Part shown: piece after piece, positions 10,471-18,662 of the stretch
Numbering within the stretch: position 1 is the stretch's first letter
Layout of the letters: every line of letters starts with the position of its first letter
NCBI GenBank assembly: GCA_024688365.1
Contig: JAILEG010000046.1
Location: forward strand, 31,618-95,617
Direction of reading: 5' to 3'
From: Prevotella sp.
GTDB lineage: Bacteria > Bacteroidota > Bacteroidia > Bacteroidales > Bacteroidaceae
Length of the DNA: 64,000 nt
The notes under the pieces: generated by a model
The model's input: the letters and a program-made list of their open reading frames with translations, nothing else
Databases searched by the model: none
What the model was told of the DNA's origin: nothing
Translations under genes and position numbers: made by a program

Positions 10471-12105
10471 ATGAGACATATATCCCGTTTCCTGCTCATC
10501 CTGCCCCTCCTCACACTGGTGGGCTGCCTGGATGAGAATCCTAAGGACAGCCTCGACGAACAGCAGGTGTACACCTCCGCCAAGGATGTCTATGTCAATG
10601 CTGTCGCCACACTGTACAATTATGTCGGAGGCAATTCCGACAGCCAGGGACTGCAAGGCACTTACCGTGGTGTGTATGACTACAACACCTTCACCACCGA
10701 TGAGGCCATCATCCCCATCCGGGGTGGCGACTGGTATGACGGAGGCTTCTGGCAGAACCTCTACCAGCACACGTGGGCTGCCGATGACGAGTCGCTCTAT
10801 GACACATGGAAGTATCTTTACAAGGTGGTCGTCTTCTGCAACGAGGCACTGGCCACCATCGACAAGCACAAGGCCCTGCTCACTGACGGCCAATACACCG
10901 CCTACAGGGCTGAGGCAAGAGCAGTCCGCGCCCTCTTCTATTACTACCTGATGGACATGTATGGCAATATTCCGCTGGTAACGACCGTAAAGCAGAATGA
11001 CAGGAATGCCATCCAGACAGCCCGCCCTGATGTATTCGCCTTCATCGTCAAGGAGTTGCAGGACGTGGAACCACTCCTGCCTCAGGGACACAGCAACCGG
11101 GAAGGAGAATCCTACGGACGGGTGACACGTTCCGTGGCCAACTTCCTCCTCGCCAAGCTGACTCTCAATGCTGAAGTCTACACCGATGCCGACTGGACCG
11201 ATGGACAGCGGCCTGACGGCAGGCTGATCTTCTTCACCGTAGACGGCAGGAAGCTCAATGCCTGGCAAGCCTGCCAGGCTTACTGCGACAAAGTGACGGC
11301 CGACGGATTCAGCCTTGCGGGCGACTATGCCAGCAACTTCTCCGTCCACAACGAGACATCAGTGGAGAACATCTTTGTCATACCGATGGACAAGCTGGTC
11401 TACAAGAGCCAGTTCCAATACCTCTTCCGCTCCCGCCACTATGCCCACGGCGATGCTCTCTCGGCTGGTTCCGAGAACGGATCCTGCGCCACCATCTCCA
11501 CCGTGCGCGCCTATGGCTATGGGGCAAAGGGCATTGACAGCCGCTATGCCGTCAACTTCTTCTCTGACACCGTCCGGGTGGATGGCAAGACGGTACGGCT
11601 GGAGAATGGCGAGCCACTTGTCTATATGCCACTGGCAGTGGAGGCGAACCTGACCTACAGCCCTTACATCAAGACCGCCGGGGCAAGAATGGCAAAATAT
11701 GAGGTCGACCGCAATGCCTTCTCGGATGGGAAAAGCTGCGACAATGACATCGTCCTCTACCGATATGCCGATGTCCTGCTGATGAAAGCTGAGGCGAAGG
11801 TACGCAACGGGGAGGACGGCGACGCAGAGCTGAATGTCGTGCGCAGCCGCAGCGGAATGGGCTACCGGAAGGCCACCCTTGGCAACATCCTTGCCGAGCG
11901 GCTCCTGGAACTGATGTGGGAAGGCTGGCGGCGCAACGACCTCGTCCGATTTGACCGCTTCCATCTGCCGTATGACCTGCGTGAAGCCACAGCCGGTGAG
12001 GCTGACCGGCACACGACTGTATTCCCCATTCCGTCACGTGCCATTGAGCTGAACAGCAGCTTAACACAAAACAACGGCTACAGGAAACAACAGACCAAAC
12101 AATAA
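10471..12105 (+). CDS. SusD/RagB-type surface glycan-binding lipoprotein
   Basis: 544 residues. Lipoprotein signal with lipobox LVGC (Cys about residue 19). The TPR-rich SusD core is seen in AEARAVRALFYYYLMDMYGNIPLVT, and the C-terminal SusD domain in DIVLYRYADVLLMKAEAKVRNG, AERLLELMWEGWRRNDLVRFDRF and the closing FPIPSRAIELNSSLTQNNGY. It covers the SusC barrel as a lid and binds the glycan. Spacing and order with the SusC gene indicate one operon. The NG-rich loops differ between family members, so the ligand cannot be read from the sequence; the nearby beta-galactosidase makes a galactose-containing glycan the simplest guess. Confidence 0.93.
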   Translation: MRHISRFLLILPLLTLVGCLDENPKDSLDEQQVYTSAKDVYVNAVATLYNYVGGNSDSQGLQGTYRGVYDYNTFTTDEAIIPIRGGDWYDGGFWQNLYQHTWAADDESLYDTWKYLYKVVVFCNEALATIDKHKALLTDGQYTAYRAEARAVRALFYYYLMDMYGNIPLVTTVKQNDRNAIQTARPDVFAFIVKELQDVEPLLPQGHSNREGESYGRVTRSVANFLLAKLTLNAEVYTDADWTDGQRPDGRLIFFTVDGRKLNAWQACQAYCDKVTADGFSLAGDYASNFSVHNETSVENIFVIPMDKLVYKSQFQYLFRSRHYAHGDALSAGSENGSCATISTVRAYGYGAKGIDSRYAVNFFSDTVRVDGKTVRLENGEPLVYMPLAVEANLTYSPYIKTAGARMAKYEVDRNAFSDGKSCDNDIVLYRYADVLLMKAEAKVRNGEDGDAELNVVRSRSGMGYRKATLGNILAERLLELMWEGWRRNDLVRFDRFHLPYDLREATAGEADRHTTVFPIPSRAIELNSSLTQNNGYRKQQTKQ

Positions 12106-12112
12106 GAGAGAG

Positions 12113-13354
12113 ATGAAAACAAAACTACAGGAGCTGCTAATGCCCACCCTCTTCTTCGCCTTACTGCTCATCCTGCCTGATGTATATATTTGGTGGAGGT
12201 ACATCCGGCCGGCCGACTCCGTATGGCTCAACGCCATCTGGTTCCTGCCATCAGCGGGAATCATCGCCACGTTTGTCATCTTCCGAATGGGCATCTATCA
12301 CAACACCTTCCTGCGCACCTTTATCGGGATGACGCTCTGCATAGGGATGCCGAAGCTGCTATTCTCTCTTCTGCAGTTCATCCTGCCAACGGCCGCAGCC
12401 CTCATCTGCGCCCTGCTGCTGATCGCAGCCTTCATCTACGGCTTCTTCTTTGGCTGGCGGCGGATTGTCGTGCGCACGGCAACCTGCGAGTCAGCACTGC
12501 TCCCACAGTCGTTCGACGGCTACCGTATCCTGCAGATGAGCGACCTGCACATCGGCACATTCCGCCAGAACCCATCGTTCATCAGGAAATTAGTGCGAGT
12601 GGTCAATGAGCAGAAGCCTGACATGGTGGTCTTCACAGGCGACCTTGTCAACGTGCATGCCGATGAGGTGCTGCCCTTCATCTCTGACCTCAGTCAGATA
12701 AAGGCTCCCGATGGCGTGTTCAGCATCATGGGCAACCATGACTATTGTGAATACGGAATGGAAGCCACACCAGGCTCCAGGCGCACGGCCCGTAAAGGAG
12801 CCTTCGCCAAAGAGCCAACAGCCAAGCGCAACCAGCGGGTGCTGGAGTACCTGCAGGAGAAAATAGGCTGGCGGCTGCTGATGAACGAGCATGTGAACAT
12901 CGTGCGCATAAGGCAGGAAGAGGGAGTGAACAAGAGTGAGTCAATATCCCTGATAGGTGTTGAGAACATTGGACAGCCGCCTTTCAAGAACATGGGCGAC
13001 CTGAAGAAAGCCATGGAAGGGCTGGTCAGCGGCACGTTCAAGGTGCTTCTGAGTCATGACCCCACCCACTGGAGGCGCGGTGTGCTGCACAAGACCGACA
13101 TTGCTCTCACGCTCTCCGGGCACACCCATGCCGGACAGCTGAAGATTGGCAGGTTCTCGCCGGCCAAATGGGCTTACAACGAGTGGGGTGGCAAATATAC
13201 CGAGGATGGCTCCATGCTCTATGTCTCCCTGGGATTGGGCGGCACCGTTCCCTTCCGGTTCGGAGCCTGGCCGGAGGTGAATGTGATCACGTTAAGGAAA
13301 GAAAAAAAACACAGTCACTCACAAGGAGGAGAAAAGTCTCTTCCCCGTGAATGA
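12113..13354 (+). CDS. Membrane-anchored calcineurin-like metallophosphoesterase
   Basis: 413 residues. About four N-terminal membrane segments (roughly 10-25, 38-58, 68-90, 92-114) precede the metallophosphoesterase domain. Metal-binding motifs are in order: QMSDLHIG (about 141-148), FTGDLVN (174-180), MGNHDYCEYG (206-215), LLSHDPTHW and LSGHTHAGQL. This layout matches YkuE/YaeI-type phosphodiesterases, some of which act on lipid A precursors. It starts 7 bp after the SusD-like stop, so it may be read from the same promoter although unrelated in job. The last 18 codons are encoded by a long hairpin that serves the opposite gene as terminator, giving the odd tail KKHSHSQGGEKSLPRE. Confidence 0.85.
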   Translation: MKTKLQELLMPTLFFALLLILPDVYIWWRYIRPADSVWLNAIWFLPSAGIIATFVIFRMGIYHNTFLRTFIGMTLCIGMPKLLFSLLQFILPTAAALICALLLIAAFIYGFFFGWRRIVVRTATCESALLPQSFDGYRILQMSDLHIGTFRQNPSFIRKLVRVVNEQKPDMVVFTGDLVNVHADEVLPFISDLSQIKAPDGVFSIMGNHDYCEYGMEATPGSRRTARKGAFAKEPTAKRNQRVLEYLQEKIGWRLLMNEHVNIVRIRQEEGVNKSESISLIGVENIGQPPFKNMGDLKKAMEGLVSGTFKVLLSHDPTHWRRGVLHKTDIALTLSGHTHAGQLKIGRFSPAKWAYNEWGGKYTEDGSMLYVSLGLGGTVPFRFGAWPEVNVITLRKEKKHSHSQGGEKSLPRE

Positions 13355-13360
13355 CTGTGT
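13301..13360 (-). terminator. Minus-strand intrinsic terminator inside the metallophosphoesterase gene
   Basis: ACACAGTCACTCAC (13309-13322) pairs with GTGAATGACTGTGT (13347-13360) with one mismatch, and the inner GGAGGAGA/TCTCTTCC extends the stem. On the minus strand the stem is followed by eight T residues (plus-strand A run 13302-13309). It ends the protease transcript from 14772. Confidence 0.75.
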
Positions 13361-13371
13361 GAGTGAGGACT

Positions 13372-14772
13372 TCAATCCTCCTGGAACAGCGGATCCTCAG
13401 GCATGACCATGACAGGCTTCTGCTGCTCAGCCTTCAGGATGTTCTCCGGAACGTACTTCTTGTCAACAACCAGGCGGAACATATACTCATTGAACCAGCG
13501 GTTGGTCATAATCAGACAACCCTTCTGCCCATAGTCAGCCCCCCATGAGTTCTCCACTTTCCACTTCCGTGGCTGCCCATTCCCGTCAAGGTCGACGGCG
13601 GTGAGCGTCATGGCATGGGTTGAGCCACTGTCGAAGGTGGCAATGCGGTCAGCCTTTGTCATGGGAAAAGACGTGCCGTAGAGCGTTCCGTAGTCATAGT
13701 TCTCCGTGTCAAGGAAGCCACGCTTACGGTCGAGTTGCTTGCCGACATCATAGCTGGAGTACATCTTTGCCGAGTCCTTCAGTGCGGCAATCGCCATCCG
13801 GGCTATATCCTCCATCGGCAGGTTCACATATTTCCAGTTGTGCCCGTCATAGGTGTGACGGTCATACTCCACCTCATAGGTCTTGTAATAAGGACGGCGT
13901 GGGTCATTCATCGCCATGATGAACGTGCCATTGAGCGGACCACCCACCGTAGCCTGATAGAATTCCTGCGGCGTGTAGGTTCTTGCCTTGCCCACCTGCT
14001 TTCCGTTCTTATCCTTGAAAGCATACTCAAAACTCCTCACAGGCTCGCCCAGGGAGAGCGTCAGGATGTGGTAGATGCTGCCGAGCATCTCCGCCTTGCG
14101 TGCCTTTACGGCTGACCTCGGCCTCTTCTCAGCCACCATCCGGCGCAGCTCCAGGCCATACTCCCGCAGCTTGGATGAGAGGATCCTCGCCATGCGCGAC
14201 GTGTTCTCAGCCGAATACGTCTCCGGCATCACCTCCATCGGCACCAAACCGTATTTCTCTGCCAAGTCGGCCACACCGCAAAAGGTGCCCCCATCCCCTA
14301 TCGGGCTCTTGAAGAAGAACTGCACACGGGTGTCGTCCATCGGCTTCCCGGCATTGTCAATCACCCCTTGCAGCATCAGATTCGCCTTCTCCAGCTGGTC
14401 GTAGAAGGAAAGATAGACCTGTGAGAACTCCACCCGCAGAGAGTCGCCATGCTGACGGGCGAAGCGTGAGCGCAGCACGTTCAGCCCTGAAAAGAGCCAG
14501 CAGCGCCCGGAACTCTTCTGGTCATGGATGCTCTGGCGAGGAGTCTCCACGCTGAAATAGGTATCCACAGGCCCGGCATTGCGGAAGTTGCGCGCCAGGT
14601 CATCAATCGAGTTGGCCGCTATGGCATTTGAGAGGGCACGGTCGGCCGTGGTCAGTCCAGCCTTCTGAATCTGCTGCAGCATCTGGCTGTCAATGCCTCC
14701 GTCTTTCGTCTGTGCCTGAAGGGCGAGCGCACAGCTCAGCAGCCCACAGGCTATCCAAATTTTCTTTTCCAT
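13372..14772 (-). CDS. pepC: Secreted C1-family aminopeptidase (bleomycin hydrolase-like)
   Basis: 466 residues with a signal peptide (1-21, ending LQAQ). Papain-like catalytic residues are Cys91 in SSGRCWLFSG, His in GSTHAMTLTAVD and Asn in VENSWGADYGQKG. The long region between them and the C-terminal RLVVDKKYVP fit the PepC/BLMH family, which trims amino acids from peptide N-termini. The usual bacterial enzymes are cytoplasmic; secretion is common for Bacteroidales members. Transcription is from the promoter at 14970-14977 with a leader near 190 nt that holds direct repeats. The gene converges on the metallophosphoesterase, 17 bp apart, sharing the terminator embedded there. Confidence 0.88.
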   Translation of the reverse strand: MEKKIWIACGLLSCALALQAQTKDGGIDSQMLQQIQKAGLTTADRALSNAIAANSIDDLARNFRNAGPVDTYFSVETPRQSIHDQKSSGRCWLFSGLNVLRSRFARQHGDSLRVEFSQVYLSFYDQLEKANLMLQGVIDNAGKPMDDTRVQFFFKSPIGDGGTFCGVADLAEKYGLVPMEVMPETYSAENTSRMARILSSKLREYGLELRRMVAEKRPRSAVKARKAEMLGSIYHILTLSLGEPVRSFEYAFKDKNGKQVGKARTYTPQEFYQATVGGPLNGTFIMAMNDPRRPYYKTYEVEYDRHTYDGHNWKYVNLPMEDIARMAIAALKDSAKMYSSYDVGKQLDRKRGFLDTENYDYGTLYGTSFPMTKADRIATFDSGSTHAMTLTAVDLDGNGQPRKWKVENSWGADYGQKGCLIMTNRWFNEYMFRLVVDKKYVPENILKAEQQKPVMVMPEDPLFQED

Positions 14773-14864
14773 TGATTCCGTATATAATTTGTTTTATCTT
14801 ATCTGATTGGTTTATCTGATATGATTGATTTATTCTATCTAATCTGATTTTATTGATTTGATTT

Positions 14865-14962
14865 ATGGGCCTGTTTTATTGGTTAGCTTTATGGGGCTGT
14901 TTTATAGATTAGCCTTTATCGCTAATCCTCAACACCCAACATTCAACACTCAACACCCAACC
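14865..14962 (-). repeat. Repetitive leader of the C1 protease
   Basis: A 26/27-bp direct repeat (14865-14890 and 14891-14917, starting ATGGGCCTGTTTTAT and ATGGGGCTGTTTTAT) is followed by short CAACACCCAACATTCAAC-type repeats to 14962. All of this lies within the predicted 5' leader. The remaining 14773-14864 is T-rich with many TGATT copies. Confidence 0.6.
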
Positions 14963-14969
14963 CCGCCCA

Positions 14970-14977
14970 CAAAGATA
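14970..14977 (-). promoter_or_regulatory. C1 protease promoter -7 box
   Basis: TATCTTTG on the minus strand, about 200 bp before the ATG at 14772. It is divergent from the HU-like gene promoter 55 bp away. Confidence 0.6.
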
Positions 14978-15031
14978 CGATTTATTTCTCAATTTTCCTC
15001 GTTTATACTTGCAATCCGCCCTCAAATGTAT

Positions 15032-15039
15032 TATCTTTG
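15032..15039 (+). promoter_or_regulatory. HU-like gene promoter -7 box
   Basis: TATCTTTG on the plus strand. The predicted start is near 15046, so the 22-bp array B falls entirely inside the 5' leader of the mRNA. Confidence 0.6.
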
Positions 15040-15060
15040 CACTGTGATGACGGATTTCCA

Positions 15061-15148
15061 TACGTGTATGGAAATTCGTTTTTACATGTAAGGAAATATT
15101 TTTCTACACGTAAGGAAATCTGTCCTTACACGTAAAGACACCTGCCGG
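15061..15148. repeat. 22-bp-period array B (four units)
   Basis: Units start at 15061, 15083, 15105 and 15127, exactly 22 bp apart. Each begins with a TACACGTA-like core (TACGTGTA, TACATGTA, TACACGTA, TACACGTA) followed by a 14-bp linker such as AGGAAATATTTTTC. Core and linker are each near-palindromic; at the upstream edge ATTTCCATACGTGTATGGAAAT is a fully palindromic stretch once split at its centre. It closely resembles array C at 31.6 kb. Confidence 0.85.
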
Positions 15149-15261
15149 AAGCCTACGATGGCAACAGACGAGAAGCATACCGGCAGCCCTCATACAGGAT
15201 AACAAGGACAGGATAAGACCGCTAAAAGACACATTTCAAACCAAACAATCAGATAAAGACA

Positions 15262-15864
15262 ATGACAGCATTTTACAAATTAGTCAAGACCAGTGGCGCC
15301 ATCCGCCACAACGCAGAGTTCAGAGCCATCACCGTTGAGAACGAGACCGTTGGGATGAAACGGATCCAGCAGCGCATCGGGCAGTCAACCACACTTACCC
15401 CTGCCGACATCACCGCAGCCATCACGGCACTCAAGACCGAGATTGCCGATGAGCTGAAGATGGGCAACAAGGTGCATCTCCCGGGCATCGGTTTCTTCTC
15501 GTTAGGTGTGAAGGGGGAACTATATGAGGACCCGCAATCACACAACCACCGTCTACGGAACGCACGGGTGCGGACTGTGAGATTCAATCCTGACACCGAG
15601 TTCCGACTGGCCTTGGCTGATACTAAGTTCACAAACAGGACTGATGTGCTGGGAAAATCGTCAGTCCCGACAGCCGATGAGGTAAAACTGACGCTCGACA
15701 GCCTTTTTGCCAAGAGCCCGGTCATCACCGTGAATGACCTTTGCCGACAGATGCCCCTCTCCAGATCGTATGCCTACAAGCTGGTAAAGCAACTGGAGGA
15801 GAATGGAAAATTGCGCAATATAGGCACTCGCTACAGAAAGCTCTATATAAAAGGTAAGGCATAA
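15262..15864 (+). CDS. HU-like DNA-binding protein fused to a winged helix
   Basis: 200 residues. The N-terminal 125 residues follow the HU/IHF fold of the Bacteroidota HU-like group: two helices (LTPADITAAITALKTEIADEL), then a beta arm around LPGIGFFSLG and FNPDTEF. The C-terminal 65 residues look like a winged helix-turn-helix: DLCRQMPLSRSYAYKLVKQL as the HTH and GKLRNIGTRYRKLYIKG as the wing. Most HU-like proteins of this group are either bare or carry an Ig-like tail, so this pairing is unusual. It probably binds and bends DNA with added sequence preference. The gene stands alone behind a promoter whose leader is array B. Confidence 0.8.
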   Translation: MTAFYKLVKTSGAIRHNAEFRAITVENETVGMKRIQQRIGQSTTLTPADITAAITALKTEIADELKMGNKVHLPGIGFFSLGVKGELYEDPQSHNHRLRNARVRTVRFNPDTEFRLALADTKFTNRTDVLGKSSVPTADEVKLTLDSLFAKSPVITVNDLCRQMPLSRSYAYKLVKQLEENGKLRNIGTRYRKLYIKGKA

Positions 15865-15917
15865 GCCACAACAGCAGCCAGCGGGAAGGCTCTGTCCCCC
15901 CTCACGAGTCATCGTAC

Positions 15918-15950
15918 CCTTCCCTCCCCTACCGAAACGGGGAGGGAGGG
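15918..15950 (+). terminator. C/G-rich palindrome after the HU-like gene
   Basis: CCCTCCCC (15922-15929) pairs with GGGGAGGG (15939-15946). It follows the stop codon by about 55 bp and may end transcription or protect the 3' end; no T run follows. The rest of 15865-16131 holds only a short AAGGGATTTCCCTT palindrome near 16000. Confidence 0.4.
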
Positions 15951-16131
15951 CTAAGACATCAAGAGCTGTCATACCATGCCTGAGCGACAAGGGATTTCCC
16001 TTAGCAACCATCAGAGGCAAGGAAACCATATTCCTGAACATGAAAAACAGTCCTTGAAGACGCTGGAAGCAACTGATTTGTAAACAAACAAGAAAAAATC
16101 ACCCCTCTTTCATCATTTTCCTGCCAATTCA

Positions 16132-16163
16132 TTTGCAAGTAAACAAGAATTGATATACATTTG
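16132..16163 (+). promoter_or_regulatory. Promoter of the ABC/GIN/GntR operon
   Basis: TTTG (16132-16135) and TACATTTG (16156-16163) are 20 bp apart. The predicted start near 16170 falls inside the palindrome at 16165-16188. Confidence 0.7.
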
Positions 16164-16164
16164 C

Positions 16165-16188
16165 AGTGTACTATAAACGTAGTACACT
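16165..16188. promoter_or_regulatory. GntR (YtrA-type) operator
   Basis: A perfect inverted repeat AGTGTACTA-TAAACG-TAGTACACT overlaps the predicted start site. The GTnTAnT...AnTAnAC layout fits YtrA-subfamily GntR sites, and the operon's last gene encodes such a regulator, so autorepression is likely. Confidence 0.7.
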
Positions 16189-16254
16189 ATAACAGGGCGA
16201 TAATCAACAGATAAAATACATAAAAAGCAACAACCCCTTAAAAAGGAAAAGACT

Positions 16255-17076
16255 ATGATTCAAGTCAATGATCTCACATTCAGCTATCCCGGCAGCAAGC
16301 ACAAGGTGTTTGAGGGACTGAACCTGCAACTGGAAAGAAACTGCATCTACGGGCTGTTAGGCAAGAACGGCATGGGAAAGAGTACCCTGCTCTATCTCAT
16401 CTCCGGCCTCCTGCGCCCCAAGAAAGGCAGCGTTATGGTTGACGGCTACACTGCCTCATCCCGCTATCCGGAGATGTTGCAGGAGACGTACATCGTGCCT
16501 GAGGAGTACAACCTGCCTGACATGTCACTGGAAAGCTACACGGAAATCCATGAGAACTTCTATCCCCGCTTCAGCCGGGAAACCCTGAGGAAATGCCTTG
16601 GCGACTTCGAGATGCCCACCGATGTGAAGATGAAACAGCTCTCAATGGGACAGAAGAAGAAGGTGTACATGAGCTTCGCACTGGCAACAGGCTGTCACCT
16701 CCTGCTCATGGATGAGCCTACCAACGGACTTGACATCCCCTCCAAGGCTCTCTTCCGCAAGGTGGTGGCAGGCAACATGGCTGATGACTCCTCGCTGATT
16801 ATCTCCACCCATCAGGTGCATGACATCGAGCAGCTGCTTGACCACATCCTCATCCTTGACCATTCACAGTTTCTGCTCAACGCATCGACCGAACAGGTCA
16901 CCCAGGAGTATGCCTTCGGCTTCCGCCAGCCTGACGGGATGGACGGCAGCGTACTCTATTCTGAGCCATCCATCCAGGGCAATGCCGTCATCAGCCAACG
17001 GCAGAAAGGTGATGCCGAGACGACTATCAACCTGGAACTTCTCTTCAATGCCGTCACATCAGGTAAACTGAAATAA
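16255..17076 (+). CDS. ABC transporter ATP-binding protein (YtrB-like)
   Basis: 273 residues. Walker A GLLGKNGMGKST (about 33-44), signature LSMGQKKK in place of LSGGQ, Walker B HLLLMDEPTNGLD, and the switch His in IISTHQVHD. It is a single nucleotide-binding domain that would power the membrane protein encoded two genes downstream. The first gene of an operon ending in a YtrA-like GntR regulator; such clusters in Firmicutes respond to cell-wall stress, and a similar envelope role is inferred here. The ATG follows AAAAAGGAAAAGACT, a plausible ribosome-binding stretch. Confidence 0.88.
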   Translation: MIQVNDLTFSYPGSKHKVFEGLNLQLERNCIYGLLGKNGMGKSTLLYLISGLLRPKKGSVMVDGYTASSRYPEMLQETYIVPEEYNLPDMSLESYTEIHENFYPRFSRETLRKCLGDFEMPTDVKMKQLSMGQKKKVYMSFALATGCHLLLMDEPTNGLDIPSKALFRKVVAGNMADDSSLIISTHQVHDIEQLLDHILILDHSQFLLNASTEQVTQEYAFGFRQPDGMDGSVLYSEPSIQGNAVISQRQKGDAETTINLELLFNAVTSGKLK

Positions 17077-17095
17077 AAACAAGGAGGACAAAATA

Positions 17096-17827
17096 ATGAA
17101 AAAGATATTCTCAAACGCAATCATCATCAACATCGCCATCTGCATGATCGGCCTCACATCCTGCATCCGCAAGAAGCCCGACTATGGCAAAGAGGTGACA
17201 AGAACCGTAAAGGTGAGCGAGTTTCAGCAGATAAAGTTAGACGGCAATGCCATCGTACATATCGCCCAGGGCAATAAGTATGGCGTGACCATAAAAGTAA
17301 AGGAAAAGCTGCTCCCTTACATCAAGGTGACGGAGAAGGACGGTGTACTGACCGTATTCCAGGATGATGTCCCCATGCAGCAGGCAAGCGGGGCCATCCA
17401 CATCAATGACCTCGGAACCAACAACGGCACTGTGGCCAATGTCTATATCACCGTCAAGAACATCAAGTCGCTTGTCCAGCAAGGGAATGCCAGCATCGAC
17501 ATCGCTGAGCCTATGAGCCTGGATAGCCTGTACATGGGTATTGGGGGCAATTCGTCCATTGACATCAACCAGCTGACTGTCAAGGGCCTCAATGTGGTCA
17601 TCCTGGGAAATGCCTCAGTCGACTTCAATAGTCTGACAGCTGACAAGGCCGCCTTCGGCATCAGTGGCAATGCCGACATGGATGTTATCTTCAAGAATAC
17701 AGGCGCAGCAATTGTCAAGGTACTGGGCAATGCCAGCATCAGTCTCAGCGGGACAACACAGAAGGAGATAGAACAGCACGTGACAGGCAATGCCAGCATC
17801 ACGGACAACACAACAAGAACAAAATAA
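17096..17827 (+). CDS. GIN-domain (DUF2807) lipoprotein
   Basis: 243 residues. Lipoprotein signal with lipobox LTSC (Cys about residue 23). After the VKVSEFQQIKLDGNAIVHI opening typical of the GIN/auto-transporter-adhesin-head domain come at least six short repeats containing GNASI or a close variant (GNASIDIAEP, GNSSIDINQL, GNASVDFNSL, GNADMDVIFK, GNASISLSGT, GNASITDNT). Such repeats build a right-handed beta helix. It lies between the ATPase and permease genes with 19-bp gaps on each side, so it is part of the transporter operon and may act as its outer or periplasmic partner. Molecular role unknown. Confidence 0.85.
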   Translation: MKKIFSNAIIINIAICMIGLTSCIRKKPDYGKEVTRTVKVSEFQQIKLDGNAIVHIAQGNKYGVTIKVKEKLLPYIKVTEKDGVLTVFQDDVPMQQASGAIHINDLGTNNGTVANVYITVKNIKSLVQQGNASIDIAEPMSLDSLYMGIGGNSSIDINQLTVKGLNVVILGNASVDFNSLTADKAAFGISGNADMDVIFKNTGAAIVKVLGNASISLSGTTQKEIEQHVTGNASITDNTTRTK

Positions 17828-17845
17828 AGAAGGAGGACACAACGT

Positions 17846-18649
17846 ATGAAAAAGTTTGATATCAACCGTTTCTTGCAGGTAATGAAGCGTCTTGCGATGG
17901 TCCGTCAACGCGCTATCAAGCAAGTTTTCCTCGTCTTTGCAAGTTCCTTTCTCGTTTACGGGATCATGGTCTGTAACCCATTTACATGGACCGCACGCAC
18001 GAACGGGGAACTCACCACTGCCCTGGCAGCCAATTTCTCCGCAATGATAGTCGCTTCAGCGATAGCTTTCATGGTCTACAGCAGCTATGTCATCAGTGAC
18101 TTAAAAGACCGACAGAGCCGTATCAGCGAGAGTATGCTGCCTGCAACCAACCTGGAGAAGTTCCTGGCACGGATCTTACTCGTATTGGTAGTCTTTCCAA
18201 TGCTTGCCTTTGCCGGCTTCCTGACAGCCGATATAGGGCAGCAAGCAGTCTCCATGCTCATTCACAGCGGTGGCAGAGCCTCCATGCTGGGCATTATGAC
18301 ACAGGTTGACTCACAATCTTTTGAAGGACATCCCATACTTTTCACATCAGAACTGGTGCTGTTAGTCAATTCTTTCTTCGTTCTGAATGGCATGCTCTTC
18401 CGCAAAGCACCTTGGCTGAAGGCTATCATCGTCCTGATAATCATCGGTTTGCTGATGGCAGCAGGTGTCTCTGCACTGGCTTATATGCTGGAAGTGCATA
18501 CCACGTATGAGCTTTACATACCCAAGCAACTTAGTGACGGAGTCATTGGCGACCTGCTTAACTGGGCCTTGATTCTGCTGATGTACTGGGGGGCCTACAA
18601 GCTCTATACCCGCCTGCAGGTCATCAACAACCGCTGGATAAACATTTAA
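17846..18649 (+). CDS. ABC transporter membrane protein
   Basis: 267 residues with about six hydrophobic segments (near 25-45, 65-85, 110-132, 165-185, 195-215, 235-255). Charged N-terminus MKKFDINRFLQVMKRLAM, then SFLVYGIMVCNPF. No catalytic motif is seen. Position between the ABC ATPase and the GntR gene and the small gaps make it the transporter's permease. It resembles Bacteroidota ABC-2-type permeases of GntR-linked clusters in layout rather than by a strict motif. Substrate unknown. Confidence 0.75.
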   Translation: MKKFDINRFLQVMKRLAMVRQRAIKQVFLVFASSFLVYGIMVCNPFTWTARTNGELTTALAANFSAMIVASAIAFMVYSSYVISDLKDRQSRISESMLPATNLEKFLARILLVLVVFPMLAFAGFLTADIGQQAVSMLIHSGGRASMLGIMTQVDSQSFEGHPILFTSELVLLVNSFFVLNGMLFRKAPWLKAIIVLIIIGLLMAAGVSALAYMLEVHTTYELYIPKQLSDGVIGDLLNWALILLMYWGAYKLYTRLQVINNRWINI

Positions 18650-18662
18650 GAAAGGAGAGCCT

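Noticed and set aside
10444..11349. Minus-strand ORF of 301 codons
   Set aside because: It lies fully opposite the well-supported SusD-like gene, has no promoter or recognisable domain and is a typical shadow in GC-rich coding DNA.
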